Assembly (NCBI RefSeq): GCF_001440475.1
Contig: NZ_LLYB01000094.1
Span: forward strand, 17,864 to 81,863
Source: Bradyrhizobium lablabi
GTDB taxonomy: Bacteria > Pseudomonadota > Alphaproteobacteria > Rhizobiales > Xanthobacteraceae
Reading direction: 5' to 3'
Length of the DNA: 64,000 nt
Position numbers and translations under genes: made by a program
In this document: piece after piece, positions 34,362 through 43,077 of the stretch
How the letters are laid out: the number at the start of each line of letters is the position of its first letter
How positions within the stretch are numbered: position 1 is the stretch's first letter
Notes under the pieces: model-generated
What the model saw: the letters and a program-made list of their open reading frames with translations, nothing else
Told to the model about the DNA's origin: nothing
The model's database searches: none

Positions 34362-34517
34362 CACCCTCCCCTGGAGGGGGAGGGTCGGCTCGCGTTGAGC
34401 GTAGCGAAATGCGAGACGGGGTGGGGTGGTCTCTCAACACGGGCGCTGTTGGATGTGGAGAGACCGTCACCCCGCCCCGCCGCTTCGCGGCGACCCTCCC
34501 CCTCCAGGGGAGGGTGA
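34362..34517. repeat. Interspersed palindromic repeat, CACCCTCCCCTGGA type
   Basis: Arms TCACCCTCCCCTGGAGGG and CCTCCAGGGGAGGGTGA are inverted. The inner words (GCGAGACGGGGTGGGGTG, GTGGAGAGACCGTCACCCC) are shared with 25065-25241. It fills the spacer between the LysR gene's 3' end and the Bug receptor's 5' side. Confidence 0.75.
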
Positions 34518-34534
34518 AAGTTCAAACCTACCGG

Positions 34535-35446
34535 CTACTTCCGCTTCTTCGCTTTCGCAAACTGCTTTGCCAGAAAATCCGCCAGTACCTCCACCCGCGC
34601 AGGCCTCGGGCCGCCGGGGGGCGTCACCAGATGCACGGCGCCTTCGGGTTGGTGCCAGCCTTTCAGAATCACCTCGACTTCGCCGGACGCGATGGCGTCT
34701 CCGATGATGAAGTCCGGCAGATCGGCGATGCCGAGGCCGGCAATGACGCTCGGCAACAGTGCCTCGCCATTGTTGACGCGGAGCTGGCCCGCGGGGCGTA
34801 CGCTGGCCTCCTCGCCTGAGGCATTGGTGTAGTGCCAGACATTTGCGGTCGAGAGATAGGCGTAGCCGAAGCATCTGTGCTGGGCGAGATGCATCGGATG
34901 CGTCGGGCGACCGTGACGCTTCAGATAGGATGGCGCCGCCACGGTGTAGCGCGGCATCGCACAGAGCCGCCGCGCGATCAGCGAAGAATCCGGCAGCCGC
35001 GCGATGCGCAGGCCGGCGTCAAAACCTTCGCCGATCAGGTCGACGGTTGCATCGCTCAGGTGAAGATCGATCGAGACCTCCGGGAAGGCTGCGAGAAACT
35101 CCGGCAACATCGGCGCTACCGCCTTCACGCCGAACGTCATCGGCACCGCGAGCCGCACCAATCCGCGCGGCACCATCGATTGCGACAGGGCTTCGTTCTC
35201 GGCGTCCTCGCCATCGGCCAGCAGGCGCGCGGCGCGCTCGGCCAGCCGTTGCCCGGCATCGGTCAGCGCGAGCCGCCGCGAGGTGCGGTTGAACAGCCGG
35301 GCGCCGAGCCGTTGTTCCAGCCGGCTGACCGCCTTGGAAACCGTGGCCTTGGACAGGGCGAGCTCAGTCGCGGCCGACGCAAACGACCGTAATTCCACGA
35401 CTTTTGCGAAAATCGCCAGCGCCTCGAAATCCGGAAGCTTGGACAT
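34535..35446 (-). CDS. LysR-family transcriptional regulator
   Basis: The 303-residue protein has an N-terminal LysR helix-turn-helix (about residues 5-64: FAKVVELRSFASAATELALS, then KATVSKAVSRLEQRLGARLF, NRTSRRLALTDAG). A periplasmic-binding-like effector domain follows (about 90-295). ATG 35446 is preferred over 35461 because GGAGG lies upstream. It is divergent from an SDR gene and a pirin/wrbA series, which it very likely controls. The effector is unknown; the targets suggest quinone or electrophile stress. Confidence 0.92.
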   Translation of the reverse strand: MSKLPDFEALAIFAKVVELRSFASAATELALSKATVSKAVSRLEQRLGARLFNRTSRRLALTDAGQRLAERAARLLADGEDAENEALSQSMVPRGLVRLAVPMTFGVKAVAPMLPEFLAAFPEVSIDLHLSDATVDLIGEGFDAGLRIARLPDSSLIARRLCAMPRYTVAAPSYLKRHGRPTHPMHLAQHRCFGYAYLSTANVWHYTNASGEEASVRPAGQLRVNNGEALLPSVIAGLGIADLPDFIIGDAIASGEVEVILKGWHQPEGAVHLVTPPGGPRPARVEVLADFLAKQFAKAKKRK

Positions 35447-35473
35447 TGGGATCGCCTCCAAGGTTTAATTTTT

Positions 35474-35498
35474 GGAAACAATGAGTTTCAATAGTTTC
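35474..35498. promoter_or_regulatory. Candidate LysR binding region
   Basis: GAAAC-N5-GTTTC followed after four bases by another GTTTC lies in an AT-rich patch of the 117-bp LysR-SDR divergent spacer. Such short dyads with phased half sites are typical of LysR operators. Confidence 0.45.
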
Positions 35499-35563
35499 TA
35501 TTTCTATACCACGGCAGACGGCATATCCAATGCCCATCGGAATTCAAGCAACGGAGAAATCCA

Positions 35564-36316
35564 ATGACCAAGAAGCTCTCAGGCAAGGTAGCCCTCGTCA
35601 CCGGCGGTTCGCGCGGCATCGGCGCAGCAAGCGCACGGGCGCTTGCGGAAGAAGGCGCCAATGTCGCCATCAGCTACGTCGCCTCTCCCGACAAGGCCGA
35701 GGCTGTCGTCACCGAGTTGAAAGCAAAAGGCGTCAACGCCCGCGCTTACAAGGCCGACCAGGCCTCCGCCGCCGACGTCGACCAACTGGTGAAGAACGTC
35801 GCGAAGGATTTTGGCCGGCTCGACATCCTCGTCAACAATGCGGCCGTCGCCGTCGGCGGGGCGATCGATGACGCCAACACCGATAACACGGCGCTGGCCC
35901 GCCAGGATGCCATCAATGTGCATGGCGTGATTACCGCGATCCGCGCGGCGTCAAGGCTGATGGGTGAAGGCGGACGCATCGTCACCATCGGCTCCGGCAT
36001 CGCCACCCGCGCCTCGTTCCCGGGCCTGGCCGACTACGCCGCCACCAAGGCTGCGATCGTCGGTTACAGCAAGGGCGCCTCGCGCGACCTCGGACCGCGC
36101 GGCATCACGGTGAACGTGCTGCAGCCTGGCTCGATCGACACCGACATGAACCCGAAGGACGGTGGTGATTTTGCCGAAGCCCAGCGTGTCCAGCACGCAC
36201 TGCAGCGCTTCGGCACCGCTGAAGAAATCGCCGCCGGCGTCGTCTTCCTCGCGAGCCCCGAAGCCTCGTTCGTGACCGGCACGGTGCTCAACGTCGATGG
36301 CGGCTTCGGCGCGTAA
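35564..36316 (+). CDS. Short-chain dehydrogenase/reductase
   Basis: The 250-residue classical SDR has the NAD(P) loop VTGGSRGIGAASARAL (about residues 12-27), NNAAVAVGG, catalytic Ser in IVTIGSGIAT, and YAATK near residue 158. The C-terminus FVTGTVLNVDGGFGA is the usual SDR end. SYVAS after strand two, without an acidic residue, favours NADP(H). It is divergent from the LysR regulator and leads a row with pirin and wrbA. Substrate unknown. Confidence 0.9.
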   Translation: MTKKLSGKVALVTGGSRGIGAASARALAEEGANVAISYVASPDKAEAVVTELKAKGVNARAYKADQASAADVDQLVKNVAKDFGRLDILVNNAAVAVGGAIDDANTDNTALARQDAINVHGVITAIRAASRLMGEGGRIVTIGSGIATRASFPGLADYAATKAAIVGYSKGASRDLGPRGITVNVLQPGSIDTDMNPKDGGDFAEAQRVQHALQRFGTAEEIAAGVVFLASPEASFVTGTVLNVDGGFGA

Positions 36317-36389
36317 TGCAAATCCAGAGAGGCCGGGCGGATCCCCGCCCGGCCCCCGAATCAAAAAACTTTCAACGAAGGAACATCCC

Positions 36390-37088
36390 ATGATCGAACT
36401 CAGACCTTTTGCAAAACTCGGCAGCGCCGATCACGGCTGGCTGAAGGCGAAGCACCACTTCTCGTTCGGCGGCCACTATGATCCCGACAATATGGGCCAT
36501 GGGTCCTTGCGGGTGTGGAACGATGACGAGATCGCGCCGAACACCGGCTTTCCCGCCCATCCCCACGCCAACATGGAAATCATCACCTATGTTCGCGAAG
36601 GCGCGATCACGCATCAGGACTCGCTCGGCAACAAGGGCCGCACCGAGGCCGGCGACGTGCAGGTGATGAGCGCAGGTTCCGGCATCCGTCACTCCGAGTA
36701 CAATCTGGAGCCGTCGAAGACCAAGATCTTCCAGATCTGGATCGAGCCGACGACGACGGGCGGCCAGCCGACCTGGGGCGCCAAACCGTTTCCGAAGTCG
36801 GATCGCTCCGGCAAGCTCGTCACCATCGCCAGCGGCATCGAAGGCGACAAGGACGCGCTGCCGATCCGGGCCGATGCGCGGGTGCTCGCCACCACGCTGA
36901 AGGCGGGCGAAAGCGCGGAGTATTCGGCGGAGAAGGCGCGGCATCTATATCTGGTGCCGGCGGCCGGCAGCGTCGAAGTCAACGGCGTGCGCGTCAACGC
37001 CCGCGATGGCGCCGCGATCCGCGACGAGGCGAAGCTGACCATTACCGCGCTGGAAGATTCCGAGCTGGTGCTGGTCGACGCGGCGTAG
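36390..37088 (+). CDS. Pirin-like bicupin (YhaK/YhhW type)
   Basis: Pirin-family bicupins bind Fe and several have quercetin 2,3-dioxygenase activity. The 232-residue protein shows HFSFGGHYDPDNMGHGSLRV, metal-site FPAHPHANMEIITYV near residue 50-64, and SAGSGIRHSEYN near 95. ATG 36390 has GAAGGAA upstream; the frame upstream overlaps the end of the SDR gene and is non-coding. Co-directional with the SDR and wrbA genes. Substrate not determinable. Confidence 0.88.
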   Translation: MIELRPFAKLGSADHGWLKAKHHFSFGGHYDPDNMGHGSLRVWNDDEIAPNTGFPAHPHANMEIITYVREGAITHQDSLGNKGRTEAGDVQVMSAGSGIRHSEYNLEPSKTKIFQIWIEPTTTGGQPTWGAKPFPKSDRSGKLVTIASGIEGDKDALPIRADARVLATTLKAGESAEYSAEKARHLYLVPAAGSVEVNGVRVNARDGAAIRDEAKLTITALEDSELVLVDAA

Positions 37089-37103
37089 CTGCGAACACTG
37101 GTC

Positions 37104-37216
37104 GTCATGCCCGGGCAAAAGCGCGAAGCGCGTCTTCGCGCAGGTGGCCCGGGCATCCATCCGCTTTGCGAGAGTCTTCAAGGGCGATGGATTGCCGGGT
37201 CAAGCCCGGCAATGAC
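37104..37216. repeat. Interspersed repeat, GTCATGCCCGGGC type
   Basis: Begins GTCATGCCCGGGCAAAAGCG and ends with the inverted CAAGCCCGGCAATGAC; inner GCGCGAAGCGCGTCTTCGCGC pairs on itself. It lies between pirin and wrbA, where it could form strong RNA structure if the two are co-transcribed. Confidence 0.65.
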
Positions 37217-37265
37217 ACCTCAACAATCCACAACACCTCATATCAAACTCAAAGGAAAAGCCATC

Positions 37266-37865
37266 ATGGCCAAAGTACTCGTGCTCTATTATTCCGCCTA
37301 CGGTCACATCGAGGCGATGGCGAATGCCGTCGCGGAAGGCGCACGCAAGGCCGGCGCCACCGTCGACGTCAAGCGCGTGCCTGAGCTGGTACCGGAAGCC
37401 GTCGCCAAGGCCTCGTATTACAAGCTCGATCAGGCGGCACCGATCGCGAAGATCGAAGACCTCGTCAATTATGACGCCATCATCGTCGGCACCGGCACGC
37501 GCTTTGGCCGGATGGCGTCGCAGATGGCTAACTTCCTCGATCAGGCCGGCGGCCTCTGGGCCAAGGGGGCACTGCACGGCAAGGTCGGCGGCGCCTTTAC
37601 GTCAACGGCGACCCAGCATGGCGGACAGGAAACCACGCTGTTCTCGATCATCACCAACCTCTTGCATTTCGGCATGACGGTGGTCGGCCTGAACTACGGC
37701 TTTGCCGGACAGATGACGCTCGATGAAGTCACGGGCGGTGCGCCCTATGGCGCGACCACGATCACCGGCGGCGACGGCAGCCGTCAGCCGAGCGAGAACG
37801 AGCTCGCCGGCGCGCGCTATCAGGGACGCGTGATCGCGGAGACTGCCAGCAAACTGCATGGCTGA
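37266..37865 (+). CDS. wrbA: NAD(P)H:quinone oxidoreductase type IV WrbA
   Basis: WrbA reduces quinones by two electrons with FMN, limiting semiquinone formation. The 199-residue flavodoxin-like protein has the phosphate loop [19 protein letters not shown] near residue 6, [19 protein letters not shown] near 77, and [19 protein letters not shown] near 118, all typical. ATG 37266 has AAAGGAAA upstream. Position after the SDR and pirin genes suggests a shared quinone/oxidative stress function under the divergent LysR regulator. Confidence 0.95.
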   Translation: MAKVLVLYYSAYGHIEAMANAVAEGARKAGATVDVKRVPELVPEAVAKASYYKLDQAAPIAKIEDLVNYDAIIVGTGTRFGRMASQMANFLDQAGGLWAKGALHGKVGGAFTSTATQHGGQETTLFSIITNLLHFGMTVVGLNYGFAGQMTLDEVTGGAPYGATTITGGDGSRQPSENELAGARYQGRVIAETASKLHG

Positions 37866-37874
37866 TGCGACAGA

Positions 37875-37902
37875 GGCGGCATTCTCATTCGAGAGTGCCG
37901 CC
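37875..37902 (+). terminator. Stem-loop after wrbA
   Basis: GGCGGCATTCTC and GAGAGTGCCGCC pair around ATTC with one mismatch, 9 bp after the wrbA stop. There is no T run, so it is a weak or 3'-end-protecting structure. The rest of the spacer to 38138 shows no credible gene. Confidence 0.5.
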
Positions 37903-38138
37903 CTATCTGGTCCATCGGGGCGATGGATTTGGCATGATCGAAATTCTCTTTATTGCTCAACTGGCGCAGCGGCCGCTGCAGGCGGTCGTGCGGCGCTGGT
38001 GGTGCAGGAGCCTCTACCGCGCTTCGCGCGGGCAGCGCCGCTGCCCGGAGTGCACGAAATCGTGACGCACGGCTTCTAAACGCCCGATGAATTCTTGATA
38101 GCCTTCGACCTCCCGGTCGGCACGCTGGAGATTCTGGC

Positions 38139-39086
38139 ATGAGCAGCAATTCGCAAGTTCCGTGGCCGGAATTGCCGACCGCGGCATGGCGTGACACCTG
38201 TGCGACGCTACAGCTCTGGACCCAGATCGTCGGCAAAATTCGCCTGACCAAGTCGCCGTGGCTCAATCATTCCTGGCATGTGGCGCTGTATGTCACGCCG
38301 CGCGGATTGACGACTTCACCGGTGCCCAACGGTGCGCAAACGTTCCAGATCGATTTCGATCTCATCGATCATTGCTTGCGCATCTCGACCAGTGACGGCG
38401 CGCATCGGGACTTTGCGCTGTCGGGTCATTCCGTCGCAAGCTTCTACACCGCTACGCTTGCCGCGCTCGGTGAACTCGGCATTGCCGTTGCCATCGACGA
38501 GACGCCGAACGAACTGTCCGATCCGATAAGATTCTCCGAGGATACCGCGCATGCTTCCTACGATCCCGACGCCGTCAGACGCTTCCTGCAAATCCTCGTC
38601 AATAGCGATCGCGTCTTCAAGCAATTCCGCACCGGCTTTCTCGGCAAGGCGAGCCCGGTGCATTTTTTCTGGGGCAGTTTCGATCTTGCGGTGACGCGTT
38701 TCTCCGGCCGCCGCGCGCCGCGTCATCCCGGCGGCGTGCCGCATCTGCCCGACGCAGTCGCACATGAAGCCTATTCACACGAGGTCAGCAGCGCCGGCTT
38801 CTGGCCAGGCGGCGGCGCGATCGATTACCCTGCGTTCTATTCCTATGCCTATCCCGAGCCACCGGGTTTCCGCGCAGCGAAGGTGCGACCGGATGCGGCC
38901 TTCTTCAGCGAAGCCCTTGGCGAATTCATCCTGCCTTACGACGCCGTGCGTACAGCTGCTGACCCCGACAAGGCGCTGCTCGATTTCCTGCAAAGCACCT
39001 ATGAGGCCGCAGCGATTTCAGCGAAGTGGGATCGCGCCGCACTTGAGTGCGATCCTGGCCAACCCGGTGTGGTGCGCGAGCTTTGA
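38139..39086 (+). CDS. DUF5996 family protein
   Basis: The 315-residue soluble protein has the family's recognisable motifs: WPELPTAAWRDTCATLQLWTQIVGK at the start, LTKSPWLNHSWHVALYV, RFLQILVNSDRVFKQFRTGF, SPVHFFWGSFDLAVTRFSGR, and AYSHEVSSAGFWPGG. The conserved Trp, His and Glu residues suggest an enzyme, but none has been characterised to my knowledge. It stands alone and is followed by tandem hairpins. Confidence 0.85.
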   Translation: MSSNSQVPWPELPTAAWRDTCATLQLWTQIVGKIRLTKSPWLNHSWHVALYVTPRGLTTSPVPNGAQTFQIDFDLIDHCLRISTSDGAHRDFALSGHSVASFYTATLAALGELGIAVAIDETPNELSDPIRFSEDTAHASYDPDAVRRFLQILVNSDRVFKQFRTGFLGKASPVHFFWGSFDLAVTRFSGRRAPRHPGGVPHLPDAVAHEAYSHEVSSAGFWPGGGAIDYPAFYSYAYPEPPGFRAAKVRPDAAFFSEALGEFILPYDAVRTAADPDKALLDFLQSTYEAAAISAKWDRAALECDPGQPGVVREL

Positions 39087-39099
39087 GGTACTGTGTGGG

Positions 39100-39149
39100 G
39101 TGGGCAGCGCGTGCCCACCTTCCCTTCTGTAGTTATGATGGGAAGGTGG
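39100..39149. repeat. Two overlapping inverted repeats
   Basis: GTGGGCA-GCGCG-TGCCCAC (39100-39118) overlaps CCACCTTCCC...GGGAAGGTGG (39115-39149), a perfect 10-bp stem. The two hairpins share CCAC and so are mutually exclusive. They lie between converging gene ends and may act as a terminator. Confidence 0.6.
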
Positions 39150-39184
39150 ACACGGCGCGCCCGTTCCCCCCACGATCCCCCAAG

Positions 39185-39379
39185 CTAATGCCGCAGTTCC
39201 GGCTTCACGATGGTCTGGCGAACCTCGGCGCCGCAATCGGCGCACTCATAGGTGAAATCGATCTTCGCCATGCTCCAATGCGGCTCGACGTCGCGCACAT
39301 ACATTTCGAGCCCCACACAACTCGGGCAGATAACGATGCCCGGTTCGAATTCGTCGTGCTGATGGATATAGGCTGGCAT
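39185..39379 (-). CDS. Small zinc-ribbon-like protein (64 aa)
   Basis: The 64-residue protein carries two CxxC pairs (VICPSCVGLE and YECADCGAEV) about 30 residues apart, the layout of a zinc ribbon. His residues near the start (YIHQHDEF) could add to metal binding. ATG 39379 has GGGGAGAG upstream. It follows the GNAT gene on the same strand after 194 bp. Function unknown; nucleic-acid or protein binding is likely. Confidence 0.75.
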   Translation of the reverse strand: MPAYIHQHDEFEPGIVICPSCVGLEMYVRDVEPHWSMAKIDFTYECADCGAEVRQTIVKPELRH

Positions 39380-39573
39380 GTCGGCTCTCCCCAAGAAAAC
39401 GCCCAAGAAAGCATTTACCAGTGGTCCCTGACCCGTAGCGCAGCATACGCCTCTGACGTGCAGGCGATCATGAACTCTCGCGAACGCAGAGAGAACATCC
39501 CCACAATCCCAGCATGTGTGACAGATTTGCATCGTTGTGGAACTCAACCCAGAACGTGCCAAATCTCCTCGTG

Positions 39574-40746
39574 TCACAAGGGCTTACCGAACGCGCGTCG
39601 CAGCCTTGCATCGAGTTGCGGATGGTTTCGCAGGGCGAGCACCGCGCGATCGCGCAAGGCAAAAGGCCATCCGCGCCAGCTCAGGGCGGCGCTGATGTCG
39701 ATCAGCGGCAACTGCATCACGCCGAAGCGGCGCTTGTAATCGTAATTGCCGACAGAGAAATCGAACTCGCGCACGCCATCCCTGTGCAGGGCTGCCATGG
39801 TGCGCTCGATGATCAGCCGGCCCGGCGAGCAGTTAGACCATTTCTCGCCGGCATTGCTGATGCGGACCATCACGTAGCGTGAGCCGGTCCTGATGCCGAG
39901 CAGTGTCGCCACGACTTCCTCGCCGACGGTGAGCGCCGAGACCAGCGCATAGCCGGTGCCGACGCCGTCGCGCACCAGGTTGCGGTAGAACGCCGCGCAG
40001 GCCTCGTCATCGAGAATGTAGTTCACCCCGAGGCTCTGCATCCGCGCGCCCTGTTGAACCTCGGTGGTCGAGAGAATTCGCAGCGCCTCGTTGGTATCGG
40101 TGACGATTGCGAAGGAAGCGGCCGGATCGCGCGTAAACACGCGCCAGCTCCGCTCCAGTTCCTTGCGCTGGGTCTTTTCCAACGTGTAGCGCCAGGCGTC
40201 GTAGTCCTCGCCCGTGGTGACGAGGTTGCCGTTGAGCACGCACGCTCCAGCCGCGTCGAGGAAGGCCAACGGGTTGGGCTTGCCGCCGAGATCGTTGGGC
40301 ATCTTGCGAAGGCGGATGAGATCGGCGGCATCCTGCATCCGGCGCAGCGCCGACAAAAGGCTTCGCCACAACGCACGCGCAGCCTTCGCATCGCGCGGCG
40401 CGGCGCTGCCCAGGATCGGCGCGTTGTAGTCGGTCAGATTGAGATCGGCGAATTCGATCGCCGCGATTTTTTCTTGCTGGCGACGGATCAGCGGTAGCAG
40501 CGCCGCCGGTTCGCCGGTCGATGCATCCGTGACAACAGCGATCAGCGGCGCCACGCCCTCGGCGCCGGCGAAAGCGCGGTACCAGGCGTCATACCATTGC
40601 GGATGCTGGAACGGTGTCGACGGGCCGATGTCGTTCCAGCGCGCGGCGGCCTGTTGCCAGTCGCGCAGCAGCTCGACGCGGAATTGTGCCGCGCGGCCGG
40701 TTAAGCGCGCCGCCGGTAGCCCCGCACTGGTCGTCAGCACCGTCAT
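39574..40746 (-). CDS. GNAT-fold acetyltransferase (CelD/BcsL-like)
   Basis: The 390-residue protein has the two-part CelD-like layout. The N-terminal half has WNDIGPSTPFQHPQWYDAWY. A GNAT domain (PF13480 type) fills about residues 190-350, with QRKELERSWRVF, AAFYRNLVRDGVGTGYALVSAL, and the closing VREFDFSVGNYDYKRRFG. Such proteins sit in polysaccharide loci and may acylate sugar precursors. ATG 40746 falls 11 bp after the cupin gene, so the two are co-transcribed. Substrate unknown. Confidence 0.82.
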   Translation of the reverse strand: MTVLTTSAGLPAARLTGRAAQFRVELLRDWQQAAARWNDIGPSTPFQHPQWYDAWYRAFAGAEGVAPLIAVVTDASTGEPAALLPLIRRQQEKIAAIEFADLNLTDYNAPILGSAAPRDAKAARALWRSLLSALRRMQDAADLIRLRKMPNDLGGKPNPLAFLDAAGACVLNGNLVTTGEDYDAWRYTLEKTQRKELERSWRVFTRDPAASFAIVTDTNEALRILSTTEVQQGARMQSLGVNYILDDEACAAFYRNLVRDGVGTGYALVSALTVGEEVVATLLGIRTGSRYVMVRISNAGEKWSNCSPGRLIIERTMAALHRDGVREFDFSVGNYDYKRRFGVMQLPLIDISAALSWRGWPFALRDRAVLALRNHPQLDARLRRAFGKPL

Positions 40747-40757
40747 CGGCGTTGCGA

Positions 40758-41690
40758 TTATGCCGCCTTCGGCAGATCTACGATTTTGCTGGGCTCGTTG
40801 GCATCGAGGCGGAAATCGATCGCGCGGCGGGCCTTGCGCTCGCGCCTGACCCATTGGCTGTCACGCACGAGCTTCTGCAGCACCTTCTTGGCGAAGAAAG
40901 ACGGCCCGCGCAGATTGCTGGTCTTCGGCATATAGCCGAAGCGATGCCGCAGCAGGCCGTTGGCGAGATGAACGATCTGGGCGCGGCGGATATCGTCATT
41001 GCCATAGGAGACCGTCATGGAGATGTTGACGGTGCCGAGATTTTCGACGCGGTGCGGCGCGTTCAGCGGCCAGTTCAGCATCTGCCCGGGTTCGAGATCG
41101 AACACCTGCGCGTGCGCGTCGTACCAGGGCGCGTAGGGCAGATCGACCTCGACGTCGAACAGCGCGATGTCTTCGAGATGCTCCGGCTTGATGAACGGCG
41201 CGGTGTTTGGATAGACGTAGACGCGCTTGCGGCCGGCGATCTGGATCAGGCCCTGCCCCGGCAGATCGGCGTGGTAATAAACCTGCGCGTCCGGCGAGGA
41301 GACGAGAATGCCGGCCTGATGGTTCGGCACCACAAAGCCCGGAACCTTGGCGGCGATCTCCTCGAACATCCGGTCGATCAGCTTGCGGAAGCGGCTATCA
41401 ACCGCGCCGACGTCGCGCATGTTGAGCCAGAGCCCGCCGCGCGAAATCGCTTCGATCACCTGCCGTCCCGAGAGGTTGCCGATATCACCCTCGCGCCAGA
41501 CGCGGCTGGAGCCCTTGGCACCGGTTTTCACCAGGCTGTAGTGCTCGCGCGGATAGCTCTCGATCAGTTGGGCGAGCTCGTCCATCGAGAACGCCGGCGA
41601 TTTGTGCATCTCGTGCTGGAGCCGGATCGGCTGGTGGCTCCAAAGCTCGGAATGCGTCTCATCCCATGTGCTGAAGATCTTGCCCGTCAT
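40758..41690 (-). CDS. JmjC/cupin-8-like protein
   Basis: The 310-residue protein has a cupin/JmjC core from about residue 110 to 250. It shows YYHADLPGQGLIQIAGRKRV with an HxD pair, and a distal His in LNWPLNAPHRVENLGTVNIS. These could form the 2-His-1-carboxylate site of Fe(II)/2-oxoglutarate hydroxylases. The C-terminal 60 residues are basic. ATG 41690 has AGGAG upstream; the longer frame is non-coding. It is the first gene of a pair with the GNAT protein and is divergent from a glycosyltransferase. Target unknown: sugar, lipid or protein. Confidence 0.78.
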   Translation of the reverse strand: MTGKIFSTWDETHSELWSHQPIRLQHEMHKSPAFSMDELAQLIESYPREHYSLVKTGAKGSSRVWREGDIGNLSGRQVIEAISRGGLWLNMRDVGAVDSRFRKLIDRMFEEIAAKVPGFVVPNHQAGILVSSPDAQVYYHADLPGQGLIQIAGRKRVYVYPNTAPFIKPEHLEDIALFDVEVDLPYAPWYDAHAQVFDLEPGQMLNWPLNAPHRVENLGTVNISMTVSYGNDDIRRAQIVHLANGLLRHRFGYMPKTSNLRGPSFFAKKVLQKLVRDSQWVRRERKARRAIDFRLDANEPSKIVDLPKAA

Positions 41691-41925
41691 CGCCGCCGCT
41701 CCTGCTGACTTCCGTTGCCTCAGCGGCCGCCTTTTTCGGCTGTCCCGAAATCGCCGCCTGCAGCCATTGCCGTCGCCGCCCGATGTCCCGTTATGAGACG
41801 GCCGGACGATTTTCATGGTCGGATTGGCAAGAACAGTGCCGGGCAGACGCTGCCGCTTACCTGAAGCTAATGTCTGCGTTGTATGGCTAACGCCGACCGT
41901 TTCTGGAACCCCCGCCGCCGCAACG

Positions 41926-43077
41926 ATGACTGGAGAAACCCGATATCGGGCGCTGTTTCTCGGCGCGGGACCGCAGATGCATTGCGGCGTCGGCCAGTTC
42001 ACCCGGCTGCTGCAGGAAACGATCGAAAAGCTCCAGCCTGGAACCAGCGCGACGTTAACCCTGACGCGCAAGGAAGGAACGTTCGCCGAGATCTGGCGCG
42101 CGGTCGGTTCGGCGCAAAGCGTGGTCTGCAACTTTCCGATCGTGGCCTGGAAGCGCGTGATGTTTGCGCCGCTCGCGGCGATGGCGATCGCCCGGCTGCG
42201 CCGGCGCAAGGTCGTCCTGATTCAGCATGAGTGGCGCGGGCTGCACTGGCTGCGCCGCATCACCTACATGCCGGCGCTGGTCGTTGCCGATGTCATCGTC
42301 ATGTTCTCGCCGCTGGTGCGGCAGGAGCTGGCAGGCGATCCCCTGCTCGGCTGGACCGCGAAAAAGAGCGTGCTGGCGCCGCTGCCACCGAACATCGAGG
42401 CACCGGCAGGCATCGAGGATTCGAAATTGCGGCATCGCCTCATCGCAGCCAAAGGCGACGGGCGGCTCCTGATCGGTCATTTCGGATCGATCTATCCGGG
42501 CAAGCAGCCCAACGCGCTGCTCGAGATCGGCGCCATTCTGAAGCAACGCGGGCTCAAGCCGCTGATCGTCTATGTCGGCTCCTTCATCCGCGGCATCGAC
42601 AAGGTCGAGGAGGAATTTCATGCCCGCGCCAGAAAGCTCGACGTCGCCGAGGACGTGATCGTCTCCGGCTTCGTCGCCTCCGATCACGAGGTGTTCGGCC
42701 TGTTCAGCGAGATCGACGCGTTCTGCTATCCGCTCGACGAGGGGCTCACCGCGCGGCGCTCCAGCATTCTCACCTGCGTGCAATCGGGCCGTCCGCTGAT
42801 CGTCGCGGGCTCCGTGTTGCCCGAGGAATTCGACCATCACCCGCGCTTCAAGGAATTGATCAGCCGCGGCGCCATCGTGCTGGTCGCGCGCGGTTCGGAC
42901 AATGAGGCGTTTGCCGACCGGATCGCCGCGGTGGTCAAGCGGCCGCCGATACCGTTCCCGTTCGATTTTGACGGCTGGTGGAAGGATGTCGCTGACGCGG
43001 TGCAGGCGCAGCTCCCTATGCTTGCGCCCGAAACCGCGCGAGATAGTGCAGACCGAACACCGCCAGCAGAAACGTGA
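41926..43077 (+). CDS. Glycosyltransferase, GT4-like (GT-B fold)
   Basis: The 383-residue protein has a GT-B pattern. The N-terminal domain begins YRALFLGAGPQMHCGVGQFT. The C-terminal nucleotide-sugar domain begins near LLIGHFGSIYPGKQPNALLE and has FSEIDAFCYPLDEGLTARRSS near residue 267, corresponding to the GT4 E..G..E region in a variant form. ATG 41926 is chosen over an upstream frame that lacks a ribosome binding site. The last 62 bp overlap the converging ligase gene. It likely adds one sugar of the locus's repeat unit. Confidence 0.82.
   Translation: MTGETRYRALFLGAGPQMHCGVGQFTRLLQETIEKLQPGTSATLTLTRKEGTFAEIWRAVGSAQSVVCNFPIVAWKRVMFAPLAAMAIARLRRRKVVLIQHEWRGLHWLRRITYMPALVVADVIVMFSPLVRQELAGDPLLGWTAKKSVLAPLPPNIEAPAGIEDSKLRHRLIAAKGDGRLLIGHFGSIYPGKQPNALLEIGAILKQRGLKPLIVYVGSFIRGIDKVEEEFHARARKLDVAEDVIVSGFVASDHEVFGLFSEIDAFCYPLDEGLTARRSSILTCVQSGRPLIVAGSVLPEEFDHHPRFKELISRGAIVLVARGSDNEAFADRIAAVVKRPPIPFPFDFDGWWKDVADAVQAQLPMLAPETARDSADRTPPAET

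Noticed and set aside
37865..38065. Small plus-strand frame after wrbA containing a hydrophobic stretch (MIEILFIAQLAQ)
   Set aside because: No ribosome binding site, no family resemblance, and it begins inside the post-wrbA hairpin.
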